DNA from: Xanthobacteraceae bacterium
Lineage (GTDB): Bacteria; Pseudomonadota; Alphaproteobacteria; Rhizobiales; Xanthobacteraceae
Assembly (NCBI GenBank): GCA_019635585.1
Contig: JAHBZE010000002.1
Coordinates: forward strand, 1,138,007 to 1,202,006
Direction: 5' to 3'
DNA: 64,000 bases
Shown here: positions 17,455 to 25,930 of the stretch, in pieces
Layout of the letters: each line of letters begins with the position of its first letter
Position numbering within the stretch: the first letter of the stretch is position 1
Position numbers and translations under genes: made by a program
Notes under the pieces: model-generated
What the model saw: the letters and a program-made list of their open reading frames with translations, nothing else
The model's database searches: none
What the model was told of the DNA's origin: nothing

Positions 17455-18765
17455 TTGCCGAAGACAGCTTCCGCTGCCGCATCGCGCGACTGGAAGGTTT
17501 ACCGCTCGCTCGGAGCGGTAGGCGCCGCCGCGATCTTCTTCACGCTCTCGACCACGAACCTGCAAAGCGTGGTCGCGAACGGCGACACGCGCACGCTCTC
17601 CTTCTTCCATACCCATTCCAAGGAATCGATCACGGTCACCTTCAAGGTGAACGGCCGCTATGACGAGGCGGCGCTCGCGAAGCTGAACCACTTTCTGCGC
17701 GACTGGCGAAACCAGAAGGAGACGAAGATGAATCCGCATCTCTTCGACATCCTCTGGGAAGTGAACCGCGACACCGGCGGCAAGGAACCGATCCAGATCA
17801 TTTCCTCGTACCGCTCCCCCGAGACCAACGAGGCGCTGCGCTCCCGCTCAAGCGGCGTCGCGCGCCACAGCCAGCACATTCTCGGCAATGCCATCGACTT
17901 CCGCATTCCCGGCGTTGCGCTCGCGGAACTCCGCGCGGCGGGCCTGCGGCTTCAACGCGGCGGCGTCGGCTTCTATCCGGGCTCCGATTTCGTGCACATG
18001 GATACGGCTTCGATCCGCCACTGGCCGCGCATGACCCGCGACCAGCTCGCGCGGGTCTTCCCCGACGGCAAGACCGTGCACATTCCGACCGACGGCGCGC
18101 CGATGAAGAATTTCCAGCTCGCCGCCGCCGAGTTGCAGAAGCGCGGACAGTTCGGCGAAGACGCCAATCCGCGCACCCAGGTCGCGACCGCCAGCGTTGC
18201 ACCCGATGCCGGCGGCTTGAAGCGGCTGATCTCTTCGATCTTCTCGGCAAACTCCGCCGCAGCGACGCCGGAGCAGGACAGCGAGGCGGAGGACGACGCT
18301 CCGCAGCAGAAGCCGCAGCGCATGCAGGTCGCCTCCGCGTCTCCGCAATCGATCCTGCCGCCCGCGCAAAACGAGACCAAGGAAAAGCTGCAATGGCAGA
18401 CTGGTCCGCAGCCGGCGAACGCGCAGGCTCCGGACGAAACCACCGGCTCCACCCTCGCCTATGCCAATGCGCCAGCGCAGAACTTCCCGCCCGAGGTTCG
18501 CCCGCAGGCGCAGCTTCAGCCGGTCGCCTTCGTTGCCGGTGCGGACGTTGTCCCCGCCGGATTTACTCAGCCCGTGCTGCTCGCGATGAAAGCGCCGGAG
18601 CCGCATAGCGGCTTTGCCGCGCCGGTTCGCGCGATCGTCGAAAACCGCTTCAGCGAATTCGCGCCCAACCAGCTCGCCTCGACCACGTTCCAGCGTAATC
18701 CCGTGCCGGTGAACGTGATCGGCTTCGAGCCGGCGGCGACGCCGGCCCGCGCCACGCAGCGTTAG
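17455..18765 (+). CDS. DUF882 (M15-like) peptidase-fold protein with long C-terminal tail
   Basis: This 436-residue protein has an N-terminal membrane or signal segment (GAVGAAAIFFTLSTTNLQ, about residues 20-37), then a DUF882 domain (residues about 45-200). It carries the zinc-site residues of the M15 D-Ala peptidase fold in RHSQHILGNAIDFR and DFVHMD, so it is probably a periplasmic cell-wall enzyme. The last 230 or so residues are Pro/Ala/Gln-rich and low complexity, giving a long unstructured tail. The TTG start at 17455 is the only ATG/GTG/TTG in the open frame after a stop at 17368. The gap to the EAL gene is 190 bp, and it runs convergent with gapR, 3 bp apart. Confidence 0.85.
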   Translation: MPKTASAAASRDWKVYRSLGAVGAAAIFFTLSTTNLQSVVANGDTRTLSFFHTHSKESITVTFKVNGRYDEAALAKLNHFLRDWRNQKETKMNPHLFDILWEVNRDTGGKEPIQIISSYRSPETNEALRSRSSGVARHSQHILGNAIDFRIPGVALAELRAAGLRLQRGGVGFYPGSDFVHMDTASIRHWPRMTRDQLARVFPDGKTVHIPTDGAPMKNFQLAAAELQKRGQFGEDANPRTQVATASVAPDAGGLKRLISSIFSANSAAATPEQDSEAEDDAPQQKPQRMQVASASPQSILPPAQNETKEKLQWQTGPQPANAQAPDETTGSTLAYANAPAQNFPPEVRPQAQLQPVAFVAGADVVPAGFTQPVLLAMKAPEPHSGFAAPVRAIVENRFSEFAPNQLASTTFQRNPVPVNVIGFEPAATPARATQR

Positions 18766-18768
18766 GCG

Positions 18769-19050
18769 TCAGCCACCGATGCCGAGCGCGTCGCGATAAA
18801 GTTCCACGATCGCCTCGAACTCCTGCCGTTCCGCCGGCTCCTGCCCGCGCATGCGCACCACCGCGCGCAACGCCTTGGTGTCGAAGCCATTGGCTTTGGC
18901 CTCGCCATAGACTTCGCGAATGTCGTCGGAGAGGGCCTTCTTCTCTTCCTCGAGGCGTTCGATGCGCTCGACCAGCGCCTTCAATTGCGATTTGGCGAAG
19001 CTGGTTGCGTCCGCCGTAGCGGATTCTTTCTTCTTGGCTGCTGCTGGCAT
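18769..19050 (-). CDS. gapR: GapR (DUF2312) nucleoid-associated DNA-topology protein
   Basis: This 93-residue protein matches the GapR family (DUF2312), coiled-coil proteins of alphaproteobacteria that clamp overtwisted AT-rich DNA ahead of replication forks and stimulate topoisomerases. It starts with a Lys/Ala-rich tail (residues 1-15), then the long helix SQLKALVERIERLEEEKKAL, then DDIREVYGEAKANGFDTKAL, and RQEFEAIVELYRDALG at the end. Length and order match the Caulobacter protein. It is followed 9 bp upstream on the same strand by the DUF1244 gene, so the two may be co-transcribed (DUF1244 first). Confidence 0.93.
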   Translation of the reverse strand: MPAAAKKKESATADATSFAKSQLKALVERIERLEEEKKALSDDIREVYGEAKANGFDTKALRAVVRMRGQEPAERQEFEAIVELYRDALGIGG

Positions 19051-19059
19051 GGCTCTACT

Positions 19060-19362
19060 TCAATGACGGTGTGATTTGTCGAACGCGGCTTTCTGTTCCG
19101 TGGTCGCTTCCTTCTGGAATCGCGACTTCCATTCCTCGTAGCTCATGCCGTAAACCGCCTCGCGGCTTTCGTCCTTGCTCATGGCGACGCCCTTTTCGTC
19201 GGCGGCGTCCTTGAGCCAGTTCGAGAGGCAGTTGCGGCAAAATCCCGCGAGATTCATCAGGTCGATGTTCTGCACATCGCTACGGCCGCGCAGGTGCTCG
19301 ACCAAGCGGCGAAACACCGCCGCTTCCAACTCCGTGCGGGTTTTGGGATCGATCTCGCTCAT
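19060..19362 (-). CDS. DUF1244 family protein
   Basis: This 100-residue acidic protein belongs to DUF1244, a conserved family of unknown function. Recognisable parts are FRRLVEHLRGRSDVQNIDLM, then LAGFCRNCLSNWLKDAAD with a Cys-x2-Cys pair, and YGMSYEEWKSRFQKEAT. The Cys pair could bind metal, but this is not established. It has no signal peptide. It lies 9 bp upstream of gapR in the same direction and downstream of an N-formylglutamate amidohydrolase gene. The association with gapR may be simple synteny. Confidence 0.9.
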   Translation of the reverse strand: MSEIDPKTRTELEAAVFRRLVEHLRGRSDVQNIDLMNLAGFCRNCLSNWLKDAADEKGVAMSKDESREAVYGMSYEEWKSRFQKEATTEQKAAFDKSHRH

Positions 19363-19417
19363 GGCGCTACTCCGGAACTCGAAGGCGCGTATCTTACCGC
19401 TTCGGGAAGAGCGAGTC

Positions 19418-20182
19418 TTATTTCACTATCAGCCCTGTGAGTATCCGGGAGAAACGCGCAGCCCAGGCAGCAATCCCCGCCTCGTCGTCGAGCAGATCCT
19501 GACGTACCTCGACGATCGCGTGCGGCAGGCCGCGGTCGAGCCCGTGGCGCGTCATCGAGTCGCCCTTGAGCGCGCCGGCATAAGGCTCGTTTTCGCCGGT
19601 CACGATGTCGGGCTCCGCCCGAAGCGCAGCAAGCAACGGCAGCGCGAAGCGCCCGTCGCCTTCCCACAGCACCGCGCAATGCCAGGGCCGTGGCCCGTCG
19701 TGAAACACCGGTGTGAAGGAATGAATCGAAAACAAAATCGGCGAGACACCGGCCGCGAGCGAACGGTCGATCACCCGGTCTATCGCGGCGTGATAGGGTC
19801 CGGAGAAGCGCGCGATCCGCCGCGCGACTTCGGCGTCGTCCACTTTCGCGTTCCCCGGCACCACCGCGCCGTCGGATAGTTTCATCACCAGCGTCGGATC
19901 GTCGTCGCCCCGGTTCGGATCGATCAGAAGACGCGAGAAATGCGAAAGCACCGCCGGCGCGGCAAGTTCCCGCGCCAACGTTCGCGTCAGCGCTGCCGCA
20001 CCGATGTCATAGGCGATGTGACGCTTAAGCTGCAGCGGATCGAGACCGAGATTGCCGTACTCCGGCGGAATCCAGTTCGAGGCGTGATCGCAGACGATGA
20101 CGTATCGCGAATTCGCAGGGCCATCGATCACTTCGAACGATTCCGCACGGCCCGTAACGGAATCGTTCACACGCTGGAGCAT
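19418..20182 (-). CDS. N-formylglutamate amidohydrolase family protein
   Basis: This 254-residue protein belongs to the N-formylglutamate amidohydrolase (HutG-like) family, zinc enzymes that release glutamate and formate. Characteristic parts are VIVCDHASNWIPPEYGNLGL, LIDPNRGDDDP, FSIHSFTPVF and VRQDLLDDEAG. It is clearly diverged from the second copy at 31597-32487, as the two share only the family motifs. No other histidine-degradation (hut) genes are visible, so its physiological substrate may be another N-acyl amino acid. It is divergent from the DMT transporter and lies 55 bp upstream of the DUF1244 gene on the same strand. Confidence 0.85.
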   Translation of the reverse strand: MLQRVNDSVTGRAESFEVIDGPANSRYVIVCDHASNWIPPEYGNLGLDPLQLKRHIAYDIGAAALTRTLARELAAPAVLSHFSRLLIDPNRGDDDPTLVMKLSDGAVVPGNAKVDDAEVARRIARFSGPYHAAIDRVIDRSLAAGVSPILFSIHSFTPVFHDGPRPWHCAVLWEGDGRFALPLLAALRAEPDIVTGENEPYAGALKGDSMTRHGLDRGLPHAIVEVRQDLLDDEAGIAAWAARFSRILTGLIVK

Positions 20183-20309
20183 GAGAGGAATAATAATGAT
20201 GCAGCGCAGCGTAGGCTAGTGACTCTTCGTTCATTGACGCCGCTACCATCGTCGGGTGACAGCACCGGACGCATGGCTTACGAAGCCTTGCAATAATAAG
20301 AAGCAATCC

Positions 20310-21215
20310 GTGACCGTCGCCGCTATCTCCCCGCGCCAGACCGCAATCGCCTTCGCCGCCCTCGTAATCGGCGCTTTCGCGATGGGCGCGTCGCCGATCT
20401 TCGTTCGGCTCGCCGATGTCGGGCCTTATGCGAGCGCGTTCTGGCGTTGCGCATTGGCGCTTCCCTTTCTCGCACTCTGGGCAATGAGCGAGCCTAGGGA
20501 GAACCGCGCGATTTTTCCGCCCGACCGCGCGGTCGTGCTCTCGGGTCTGTTCTTCGCGGGCGATCTGTTTTTCTGGCATCTGTCGATTCTGGCGACGACG
20601 GTTGCGAATGCGACCTTCATCGCGACCATGGCGCCGGTCTGGGTCGCCTTCGGCGCGTGGCTCCTGCTGCGTGAGAAAGTCTCGCAGGCGAATTTTCTCG
20701 GCCTTGCATTTTGTCTGGCAGGCGGCGCGGCGCTGATCGGGCAGAGCTACAGCTTCGCACCGGAGCGACTGATCGGCGACGGCTATGCGCTGATCACGTC
20801 GTTTTTCTTCGGTCTTTATATGCTCGCGGTTTCCAGCGCGCGGACGCGGGCCAACATCGGCGCAGGCTCGCTGGCGTTTGTTTCGGCAGCGATCACCGCT
20901 GCCTGTATGTTGGCCGTCGCAATGCTGCTGGAGACGAATTTCATGCCGCGCTCGCTCAACGGGTGGGTTACGCTGCTTTCGCTCGCGCTGGTCTCGCAGG
21001 TGCTGGGACAGGGCCTGCTCGCGGTCGCGCTCGGAAAATTGCCCGCGACCTTCTCCTCGCTGGTCATTTTTCTGGAAGCGGTCGGTGCCGCGGCACTCGG
21101 CTGGTTGATCTTGAGCGAAGCGCTCGGCCCGTTGCAGTGGTTCGGCGGAGCGCTGATACTTTTCGGAATCTGGATCGCGCGCCCGCGCGCAACCGCACCG
21201 GCAGCAGCACTATGA
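20310..21215 (+). CDS. DMT-family (EamA) transporter
   Basis: This is an inner-membrane drug/metabolite exporter with two EamA repeats and about ten helices; the product is about 300 residues. The repeats are visible at FAMGASPIFVRLADVGPYAS and at SAITAACMLAVAMLLETNFM. The substrate is unknown; family members often export amino acids or metabolites. The GTG at 20310 is preferred over a GTG at 20256 because it places the first helix near the N terminus and has AAGAAG just upstream, but either is possible. The gene ends within the next gene (ATGA overlap at 21212-21215), so it is an operon with the glycerate kinase. Confidence 0.85.
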   Translation: MTVAAISPRQTAIAFAALVIGAFAMGASPIFVRLADVGPYASAFWRCALALPFLALWAMSEPRENRAIFPPDRAVVLSGLFFAGDLFFWHLSILATTVANATFIATMAPVWVAFGAWLLLREKVSQANFLGLAFCLAGGAALIGQSYSFAPERLIGDGYALITSFFFGLYMLAVSSARTRANIGAGSLAFVSAAITAACMLAVAMLLETNFMPRSLNGWVTLLSLALVSQVLGQGLLAVALGKLPATFSSLVIFLEAVGAAALGWLILSEALGPLQWFGGALILFGIWIARPRATAPAAAL

Positions 21216-22486
21216 ACCGCTACATTCTTCTGAAAATCTACAATGCCGCCGTGGCGCGTGCGCTGCCCGCCGAAACGCTTATTCCCCGGCTGAAAAATAT
21301 CCGGCCCTCGAGACGGCTGCTTGTGTTTGCCGCCGGCAAGGCCGCAGGCTCCATGGCGAAGGCGGTGGAAGATTATTACGCGGCGCAAAATATGCTCGCG
21401 CGCATCGAAGGCATCGCGGTCGCACGCCCCGGCTACACCATGCCGCTCAAGCGCCTCGAAATGGTCGAAGCCGCACATCCTGTACCGGATGAAAAAGGCA
21501 TCGCTGCCACCGAACGCACGCTTGCGCTCGCCGCTACTGCTACGAAAGACGACATCGCACTGGTGCTGATGTCCGGCGGCGCTTCCGCGAACTGGGTCGC
21601 ACCCGCCCGCGGCATTTCTCTCGATGACAAGCGCGAACTTACCCGAGCATTGCTGAAAAGCGGCGCGAACATCGTCGAGATGAATTGCGTGCGCAAACAC
21701 CTCTCGCGCATCAAGGGCGGAAGATTGGCAGCCGCGCTCGCGCCCGCGCGCGTGGTTACGCTCGCAATCTCCGACGTGCCGGGCGACGATCCTTCCGTGA
21801 TCGGTTCTGGCCCCACCGTGCCCGACGCAACCACGCTCTCGGACGCGCGGAAGATTCTCGAGAAATATAAAATCTCGCCACCTGCTTCGATTCTGGCTGC
21901 GCTTAACAACTCGGAAAACGAATCGCCGAAGCCCGGCGACGCGATCTTCGCAAATACTTCGTTCGAAATCGTCGCAACTCCGAAGGCATCGCTCGAAGCA
22001 GCGGCCGAAGCCGCGAAAGCGCTCGGTTATGAAACCATTTCGCTCGGCGCCGATATCGAAGGCGAGGCCCGCGAAGTTGCGAAAGAACACGCGGCACTCG
22101 CAATCCGCTGCAAACAGGAAGGCCAAAAAGTGGCGATCCTGTCGGGCGGCGAACTCACGGTCACGATCCGGGGCAAGGGCCGCGGCGGTCCGAACCAGGA
22201 ATATGCAATGGCGCTGGCGATGGCGCTGAACGGCGAGCCGGGCATTAGCGCGGTCGCGGGTGATACCGACGGCACCGATGGCGGTGGCGGCAGCGCCGAC
22301 GATCCGGCGGGCGCATTCGTGGAGGAAACCACGCTTCTCCGTGCGAAAAAGCTCGGCCTCGATCCTGCCGGGATTCTTGGGGAGAACAATTCGACCCACT
22401 TCTTCGAAACGCTTGGCGATCTGCTCGCACCGGGACCAACTTTTACGAATGTAAACGACCTGCGGGCCATCCTCGTTGACACTTAG
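21212..22486 (+). CDS. Glycerate 2-kinase (DUF4147/MOFRL type)
   Basis: This 424-residue protein belongs to the GckA/TtuD family (DUF4147 plus MOFRL domain), which phosphorylates glycerate to 2-phosphoglycerate; older annotations call it hydroxypyruvate reductase. Motifs include VFAAGKAAGSMAKAVEDYY near the start, LMSGGASANWVAPARG, NCVRKHLSRIKGGRLAA, ISDVPGDDPSVIGSGPTVPD, and the C-terminal ILSGGELTVTIRGKGRGGPN with DTDGTDGGGGSADDP of MOFRL. It overlaps the DMT transporter gene by 4 bp. The product 2-phosphoglycerate would enter lower glycolysis, where pyruvate kinase is encoded 550 bp downstream, though a shared transcript is not certain. Confidence 0.92.
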   Translation: MNRYILLKIYNAAVARALPAETLIPRLKNIRPSRRLLVFAAGKAAGSMAKAVEDYYAAQNMLARIEGIAVARPGYTMPLKRLEMVEAAHPVPDEKGIAATERTLALAATATKDDIALVLMSGGASANWVAPARGISLDDKRELTRALLKSGANIVEMNCVRKHLSRIKGGRLAAALAPARVVTLAISDVPGDDPSVIGSGPTVPDATTLSDARKILEKYKISPPASILAALNNSENESPKPGDAIFANTSFEIVATPKASLEAAAEAAKALGYETISLGADIEGEAREVAKEHAALAIRCKQEGQKVAILSGGELTVTIRGKGRGGPNQEYAMALAMALNGEPGISAVAGDTDGTDGGGGSADDPAGAFVEETTLLRAKKLGLDPAGILGENNSTHFFETLGDLLAPGPTFTNVNDLRAILVDT

Positions 22487-22562
22487 GAAGCGCCGGGGGC
22501 AAAACGGCGCATCCTGAAAACGAAGATCGCCATCAACCGAAAAATCGAGGTTTCCTCGTTCG

Positions 22563-23039
22563 ATGCGTAGCCTTCGCGTGATTTCGTCATATTCGCTTGT
22601 GCTTGCCGCGCTAATTCTCGCGCCGGCAGCGGCGCATGCCGATTTCCGCGTTTGCAACCGCACCGACAGCCGCGTCGGCGTCGCACTCGGCTACAAGGAC
22701 GGCGAACACTGGACCACCGAAGGCTGGTGGAATATTCCGGCAGGCACCTGCGAGACACTGGTGCGCGGGCAACTGATCGCGCGCTACTATTATTTATACG
22801 CGCAGGACTACGATCAGGGCGGCGAATGGTCCGGTAAGGCCTATCTCTGCACGCGCGATAAGGAATTCACCATTCAGGGCATCGCGGATTGTCTCGCACG
22901 CGGCTATAATCGCACCGGATTCCTCGAGGTCGATACGCTGGACCAGAAAAACTGGACCGTGCAGTTGACCGAGCAGAACCAGACTCCTCAGGGCCTGCGC
23001 GGCCCCAATATCCAGTTAGGTCCGAACCAGAAAAAATGA
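22563..23039 (+). CDS. DUF1036 secreted protein
   Basis: This 158-residue protein carries a signal peptide (about 1-26, ending APAAAHA) and a DUF1036 domain. The domain shows DFRVCNRTDSRVGVALGYKD, then WNIPAGTCETLVRGQL, YYYLYAQD and YLCTRDKEFTIQG, with several Cys residues that could form disulphides in the periplasm. Its function is not known. It ends in a 4-bp overlap (23036-23039) with pyruvate kinase and so is probably co-transcribed with it. This pairing recurs in related Hyphomicrobiales and may be only genomic neighbourhood. No enzymatic motif is seen. Confidence 0.9.
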   Translation: MRSLRVISSYSLVLAALILAPAAAHADFRVCNRTDSRVGVALGYKDGEHWTTEGWWNIPAGTCETLVRGQLIARYYYLYAQDYDQGGEWSGKAYLCTRDKEFTIQGIADCLARGYNRTGFLEVDTLDQKNWTVQLTEQNQTPQGLRGPNIQLGPNQKK

Positions 23040-24469
23040 GAAGACAGCGCCGTACGAAAATCGTGGCAACCCTCGGTCCCGCTTCGTCGGAGCCCGCCAC
23101 GATAGAAAAACTGTTTCACGCCGGCGCCGACGTTTTCCGCATCAACATGAGCCACACGCCGCATGAAGCCATGCGCGCGTTCGTGAACACGATCCGCACG
23201 ATCGAGGAGCGCAACGGCCGCCCGATCGGCATTCTTGCGGATTTGCAGGGACCGAAGCTGCGCCTCGGCGCGTTCAGGAACGGCGGCGCGCAATTGGAAG
23301 TAGGTGCGACCTTCGTGCTCGATTCCGATCCCGCGCCCGGCGGCGAGAAGCGGGCGCACCTTCCACACCCGGAAATTCTGGAAGCGCTAAAGCCCGGCCA
23401 CCGGCTGCTGATCGACGACGGCAAACTACGGCTTACGGTGACCGAAGCCATGCGCGACCGCGCGGTGATGCGTGTCGATGTCGGCGGCCGCATCTCCGAC
23501 CGCAAAGGCGTGAGCCTGCCCGACACCATGCTCAATCTTTCCGCGCTGACGCCGAAAGACCGCGGCGATCTGGAAGCCTGCTTAGAGGCCGGCGTCGACT
23601 GGATCGCGCTCTCCTTCATCCAGCGCCCCGACGACATCGCGGAGGCGAAGAAGCTGGTGCGCGGCCGCGCGGCGGTGCTTTCCAAAATCGAAAAGCCGCA
23701 GGCGATCGGCGCGCTCGACGCGATTATTGAGATGTCCGACGCGCTGATGGTGGCGCGCGGTGATCTCGGCGTGGAAATGCCGCAGGAGCGAGTGCCCGCC
23801 TTGCAGCGCCGGATCATCCGTTCCGCGCGCCGCGCCGGCAAACCGGTCGTGGTCGCAACGCAAATGCTGGAATCGATGATCACGCTCCCCGTGCCGACCC
23901 GCGCCGAAGTTTCGGACGTCGCCAACGCCGTCTATGAAGGAGCGGACGCGGTCATGCTCTCCGCCGAATCCGCGGCGGGCGCGCATCCCGTGCTTGCGGT
24001 CGAGACCATGAACAAGATCGCGGAAGAAGTGGAGCGCGAGTCCGAATATTTCGAGGGCCTTGCTTCGCAACGCTTCGCGCCGGAAGCGACCGGCGCCGAC
24101 GCGATCTCGGCCGCCGCCCGCCAGATCGCGGAAACGCTCGACCTCGGCGCGATCCTTTGCCTTACGAGTTCGGGCGCGACCGCGATGCGCGTCGCGCGCG
24201 AGCGGCCGAAGCCGCCGATCATCGCCCTCTCGCCGAAGATCGAGACCGTGCGGCGGCTTTCGATTCTCTGGGACGCGCATTGCGTCTTGATGCAGGACGA
24301 GAGGGACATCGACATCACGATCAAGCGCGCCTGCGCCATCGCTTTCCGCGAAGGCATCGTGAAGGTCGGGCAGCGCGTGATTCTGGTGGCGGGCGTTCCG
24401 CTCGGTACGCCAGGCGCGACCAACATGGTCCGGATCGCCTATATCTCCGACGACGGCGGCGTGGACTAG
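23036..24469 (+). CDS. pyk: Pyruvate kinase
   Basis: This is the glycolytic enzyme that transfers phosphate from phosphoenolpyruvate to ADP. The 477-residue product begins RRQRRTKIVATLGPASS and contains FRINMSHTPHEAMRAFVNTI, DLQGPKLRLG, the B-domain, the catalytic block SKIEKPQAIGALDAIIEMSD with MVARGDLGVEMP, and the TQMLESMI helix. A C-terminal allosteric domain follows (LCLTSSGATAMRVARERPKP). The length and order are standard. The start overlaps the DUF1036 stop by 4 bp. Its stop overlaps the convergent TPR gene by 4 bp. Confidence 0.97.
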   Translation: MRRQRRTKIVATLGPASSEPATIEKLFHAGADVFRINMSHTPHEAMRAFVNTIRTIEERNGRPIGILADLQGPKLRLGAFRNGGAQLEVGATFVLDSDPAPGGEKRAHLPHPEILEALKPGHRLLIDDGKLRLTVTEAMRDRAVMRVDVGGRISDRKGVSLPDTMLNLSALTPKDRGDLEACLEAGVDWIALSFIQRPDDIAEAKKLVRGRAAVLSKIEKPQAIGALDAIIEMSDALMVARGDLGVEMPQERVPALQRRIIRSARRAGKPVVVATQMLESMITLPVPTRAEVSDVANAVYEGADAVMLSAESAAGAHPVLAVETMNKIAEEVERESEYFEGLASQRFAPEATGADAISAAARQIAETLDLGAILCLTSSGATAMRVARERPKPPIIALSPKIETVRRLSILWDAHCVLMQDERDIDITIKRACAIAFREGIVKVGQRVILVAGVPLGTPGATNMVRIAYISDDGGVD

Positions 24470-25098
24470 ATCTCGCGGCCTTCGACCTTGATCTTCAGCC
24501 GCTTCACGATGTCGGGAATGTTTTCGAGATGCGGGTTGATCTCGAGCGCGCGGCGCATCGCCTCGAGTGCGAGCTTATCCTCGCCGATATCCTGCAAAAT
24601 GATGCCGAGCCCCGCGAGCGCCTGATAATGCCGCGGCTCCTGCGCCAGCACGACGCGAATGTCGGCGAGCGAGCGGTATAAATCCTTTTGCACGAAATAG
24701 AGCGTCGCGCGCCGCGCCCAGGCTTCGGTGTAGCGCGGGTTGATTTCGATGATGGAGTCTAGAAGCTCAAGGGCTGTCTTGAATTCCTTCGCCTCCATGA
24801 CGGTCTGCGCGCGGACCATCAAGAGATTCAGCGTATCGCTTTCGGTGACCGCGAGCGTCGCCTCGATCCTCTTCTCGATCTTCTTTGCGATTTGTGCATT
24901 CGGCGCGACCTTGAGCGCGGCAAACAACCCGTCAAGTTGCGCGGCCCGGTCGAGCTGCGGCTTTTTCTGCTTGAGCGCGCGTTTGGCCGGGGCCGATTTC
25001 TGATTCACACCCGGAGGCGGCGATTGCGCGAACAAAGGCTGCGCGGCGAACGGCGCGGCGGCGAAGAGAGCAATGGCGAAGGCTCGCACAAGCTTCAT
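24466..25098 (-). CDS. Secreted TPR-repeat protein
   Basis: This 210-residue protein has a signal peptide (MKLVRAFAIALFAAAPFAA, about residues 1-26) followed by a Pro/Lys-rich stretch and tetratricopeptide-like helices (ALELLDSIIEINPRYTEAWA; YRSLADIRVVLAQEPRHYQA; EDKLALEAMRRALEINPHLE). It is probably a periplasmic protein-interaction scaffold. The start at 25098 is preferred over a longer frame from 25170 because it gives a clean signal peptide. It is convergent with pyk (4-bp overlap) and lies 110 bp downstream of the L36 gene on the same strand. No partner is evident. Confidence 0.85.
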   Translation of the reverse strand: MKLVRAFAIALFAAAPFAAQPLFAQSPPPGVNQKSAPAKRALKQKKPQLDRAAQLDGLFAALKVAPNAQIAKKIEKRIEATLAVTESDTLNLLMVRAQTVMEAKEFKTALELLDSIIEINPRYTEAWARRATLYFVQKDLYRSLADIRVVLAQEPRHYQALAGLGIILQDIGEDKLALEAMRRALEINPHLENIPDIVKRLKIKVEGREI

Positions 25099-25208
25099 AG
25101 ATTCGAGTCTATGCCCGGCTGCCCACGCCGCAAGCCCGAAAAGGACGCAGGCAAACGAAATCCGGCGCACGTTTCCGTGCGCCGGACAAAACGGTCGGAC
25201 AGCGGAAC

Positions 25209-25334
25209 TTAGCCCTGACGGGCTTTAAAGCGCTTCTGCGTCTTGTTGATGATGTAGACGCGGCCCTTGCGGCGCACGAGACGGTTGTCCCGGTGGCGGG
25301 CGCGCAGCGAACGGAGCGAGTTGCGGACTTTCAT
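25209..25334 (-). CDS. ykgO: 50S ribosomal protein L36, type B (YkgO-like)
   Basis: This 41-residue basic protein begins [20 protein letters not shown] and continues [20 protein letters not shown], ending in G. That is the C-minus form of L36, which lacks the zinc-binding Cys residues of the standard form. In bacteria that carry both, the zinc-free form serves under zinc limitation; many alphaproteobacteria have only this one. The coding region is clear although short, with start ATG at 25334 and stop TAA at 25209-25211. It lies between the TPR gene and the ArsR operon, which is divergent. Confidence 0.95.
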   Translation of the reverse strand: MKVRNSLRSLRARHRDNRLVRRKGRVYIINKTQKRFKARQG

Positions 25335-25449
25335 CGTCGAATTCCTTGGTTGGCGGGGTTTCTAGGGTCCGCCTCCGGCCCTGTCAAACCTCTTTTGCCC
25401 GCATTTCCGCGCTGAAATGGCTACCCGGCAAGTTCCCGCGATTTCACGC

Positions 25450-25494
25450 TTGACTTGGCCGCTCGTCGCTATTACTTAACCGAATAGTTAAGTA
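25450..25494 (+). promoter_or_regulatory. Promoter and palindromic operator of the ArsR-SRPBCC operon
   Basis: A perfect inverted repeat, TACTTAAC (25473-25480) and GTTAAGTA (25487-25494), 6 bp apart, lies 22 bp upstream of the ArsR start. Its form and position match autoregulatory ArsR-family operators. TTGACT (25450-25455) is a good -35 element, and 17 bp later the -10 region overlaps the repeat. Bound regulator would therefore block the promoter. That the repeat is the site of this ArsR protein is inferred. Confidence 0.75.
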
Positions 25495-25516
25495 TTAAAC
25501 GCAGCTCACAGGCGAC

Positions 25517-25930
25517 ATGACACCGGCCCCGAACCTCGACCGCACCTTCGCCGCGCTCTCCGATCCGACGCGGCGCGCGCTGCTGGCAAAGCTCACCGAG
25601 CGCGACGCGATTTCGGTCAGCGAACTCGCACAGCCCTTCGATATGTCGCTGCCCGCCGTGATGAAGCACCTCGATGTGCTCTCCGACGCCGGTCTGATCT
25701 CGCGCACCAAGACCGGGCGCACCGTGGCGGTGCACCTCACCGCCGGCCCGATGGAGGAAGCCATGCACTGGCTCCACCGCTACCAGCAGTTCTGGACCCA
25801 GCAACTCGATCGTCTCGCCAAATTCATTGAGGACGAAACATGCTCGCCAAGCCAAGCGTCACCCTCAAACGCCACATCCACGGAAAGCCAGAGCAAGTCT
25901 TCGCCGCCTGGACCGACCCGAAAAAAATAG
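25517..25930 (+). CDS. ArsR-family winged-helix repressor
   Basis: This 137-residue protein has an ArsR/SmtB-type winged helix: LDRTFAALSDPTRRALLAKL, SELAQPFDMSLPAVMKHLDV (recognition helix region) and LSDAGLISRTKTGRTVAVHL. It lacks the Cys pairs of metal-sensing ArsR, so the effector is probably not arsenic; this subtype is commonly fused in operons with AHSA1/SRPBCC proteins. The frame continues about 30 residues beyond the domain and overlaps the next gene by 91 bp (25840-25930), an unusually long overlap. It is the first gene of a nine-gene cluster and most likely controls itself through the repeat at 25473-25494. Confidence 0.9.
   Translation: MTPAPNLDRTFAALSDPTRRALLAKLTERDAISVSELAQPFDMSLPAVMKHLDVLSDAGLISRTKTGRTVAVHLTAGPMEEAMHWLHRYQQFWTQQLDRLAKFIEDETCSPSQASPSNATSTESQSKSSPPGPTRKK

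Noticed and set aside
20816-22663. 615-residue open frame antisense to the DMT and glycerate kinase genes
   Set aside because: Shadow of two well-supported genes; composition is Arg/Cys/His-rich and no start signal is seen.
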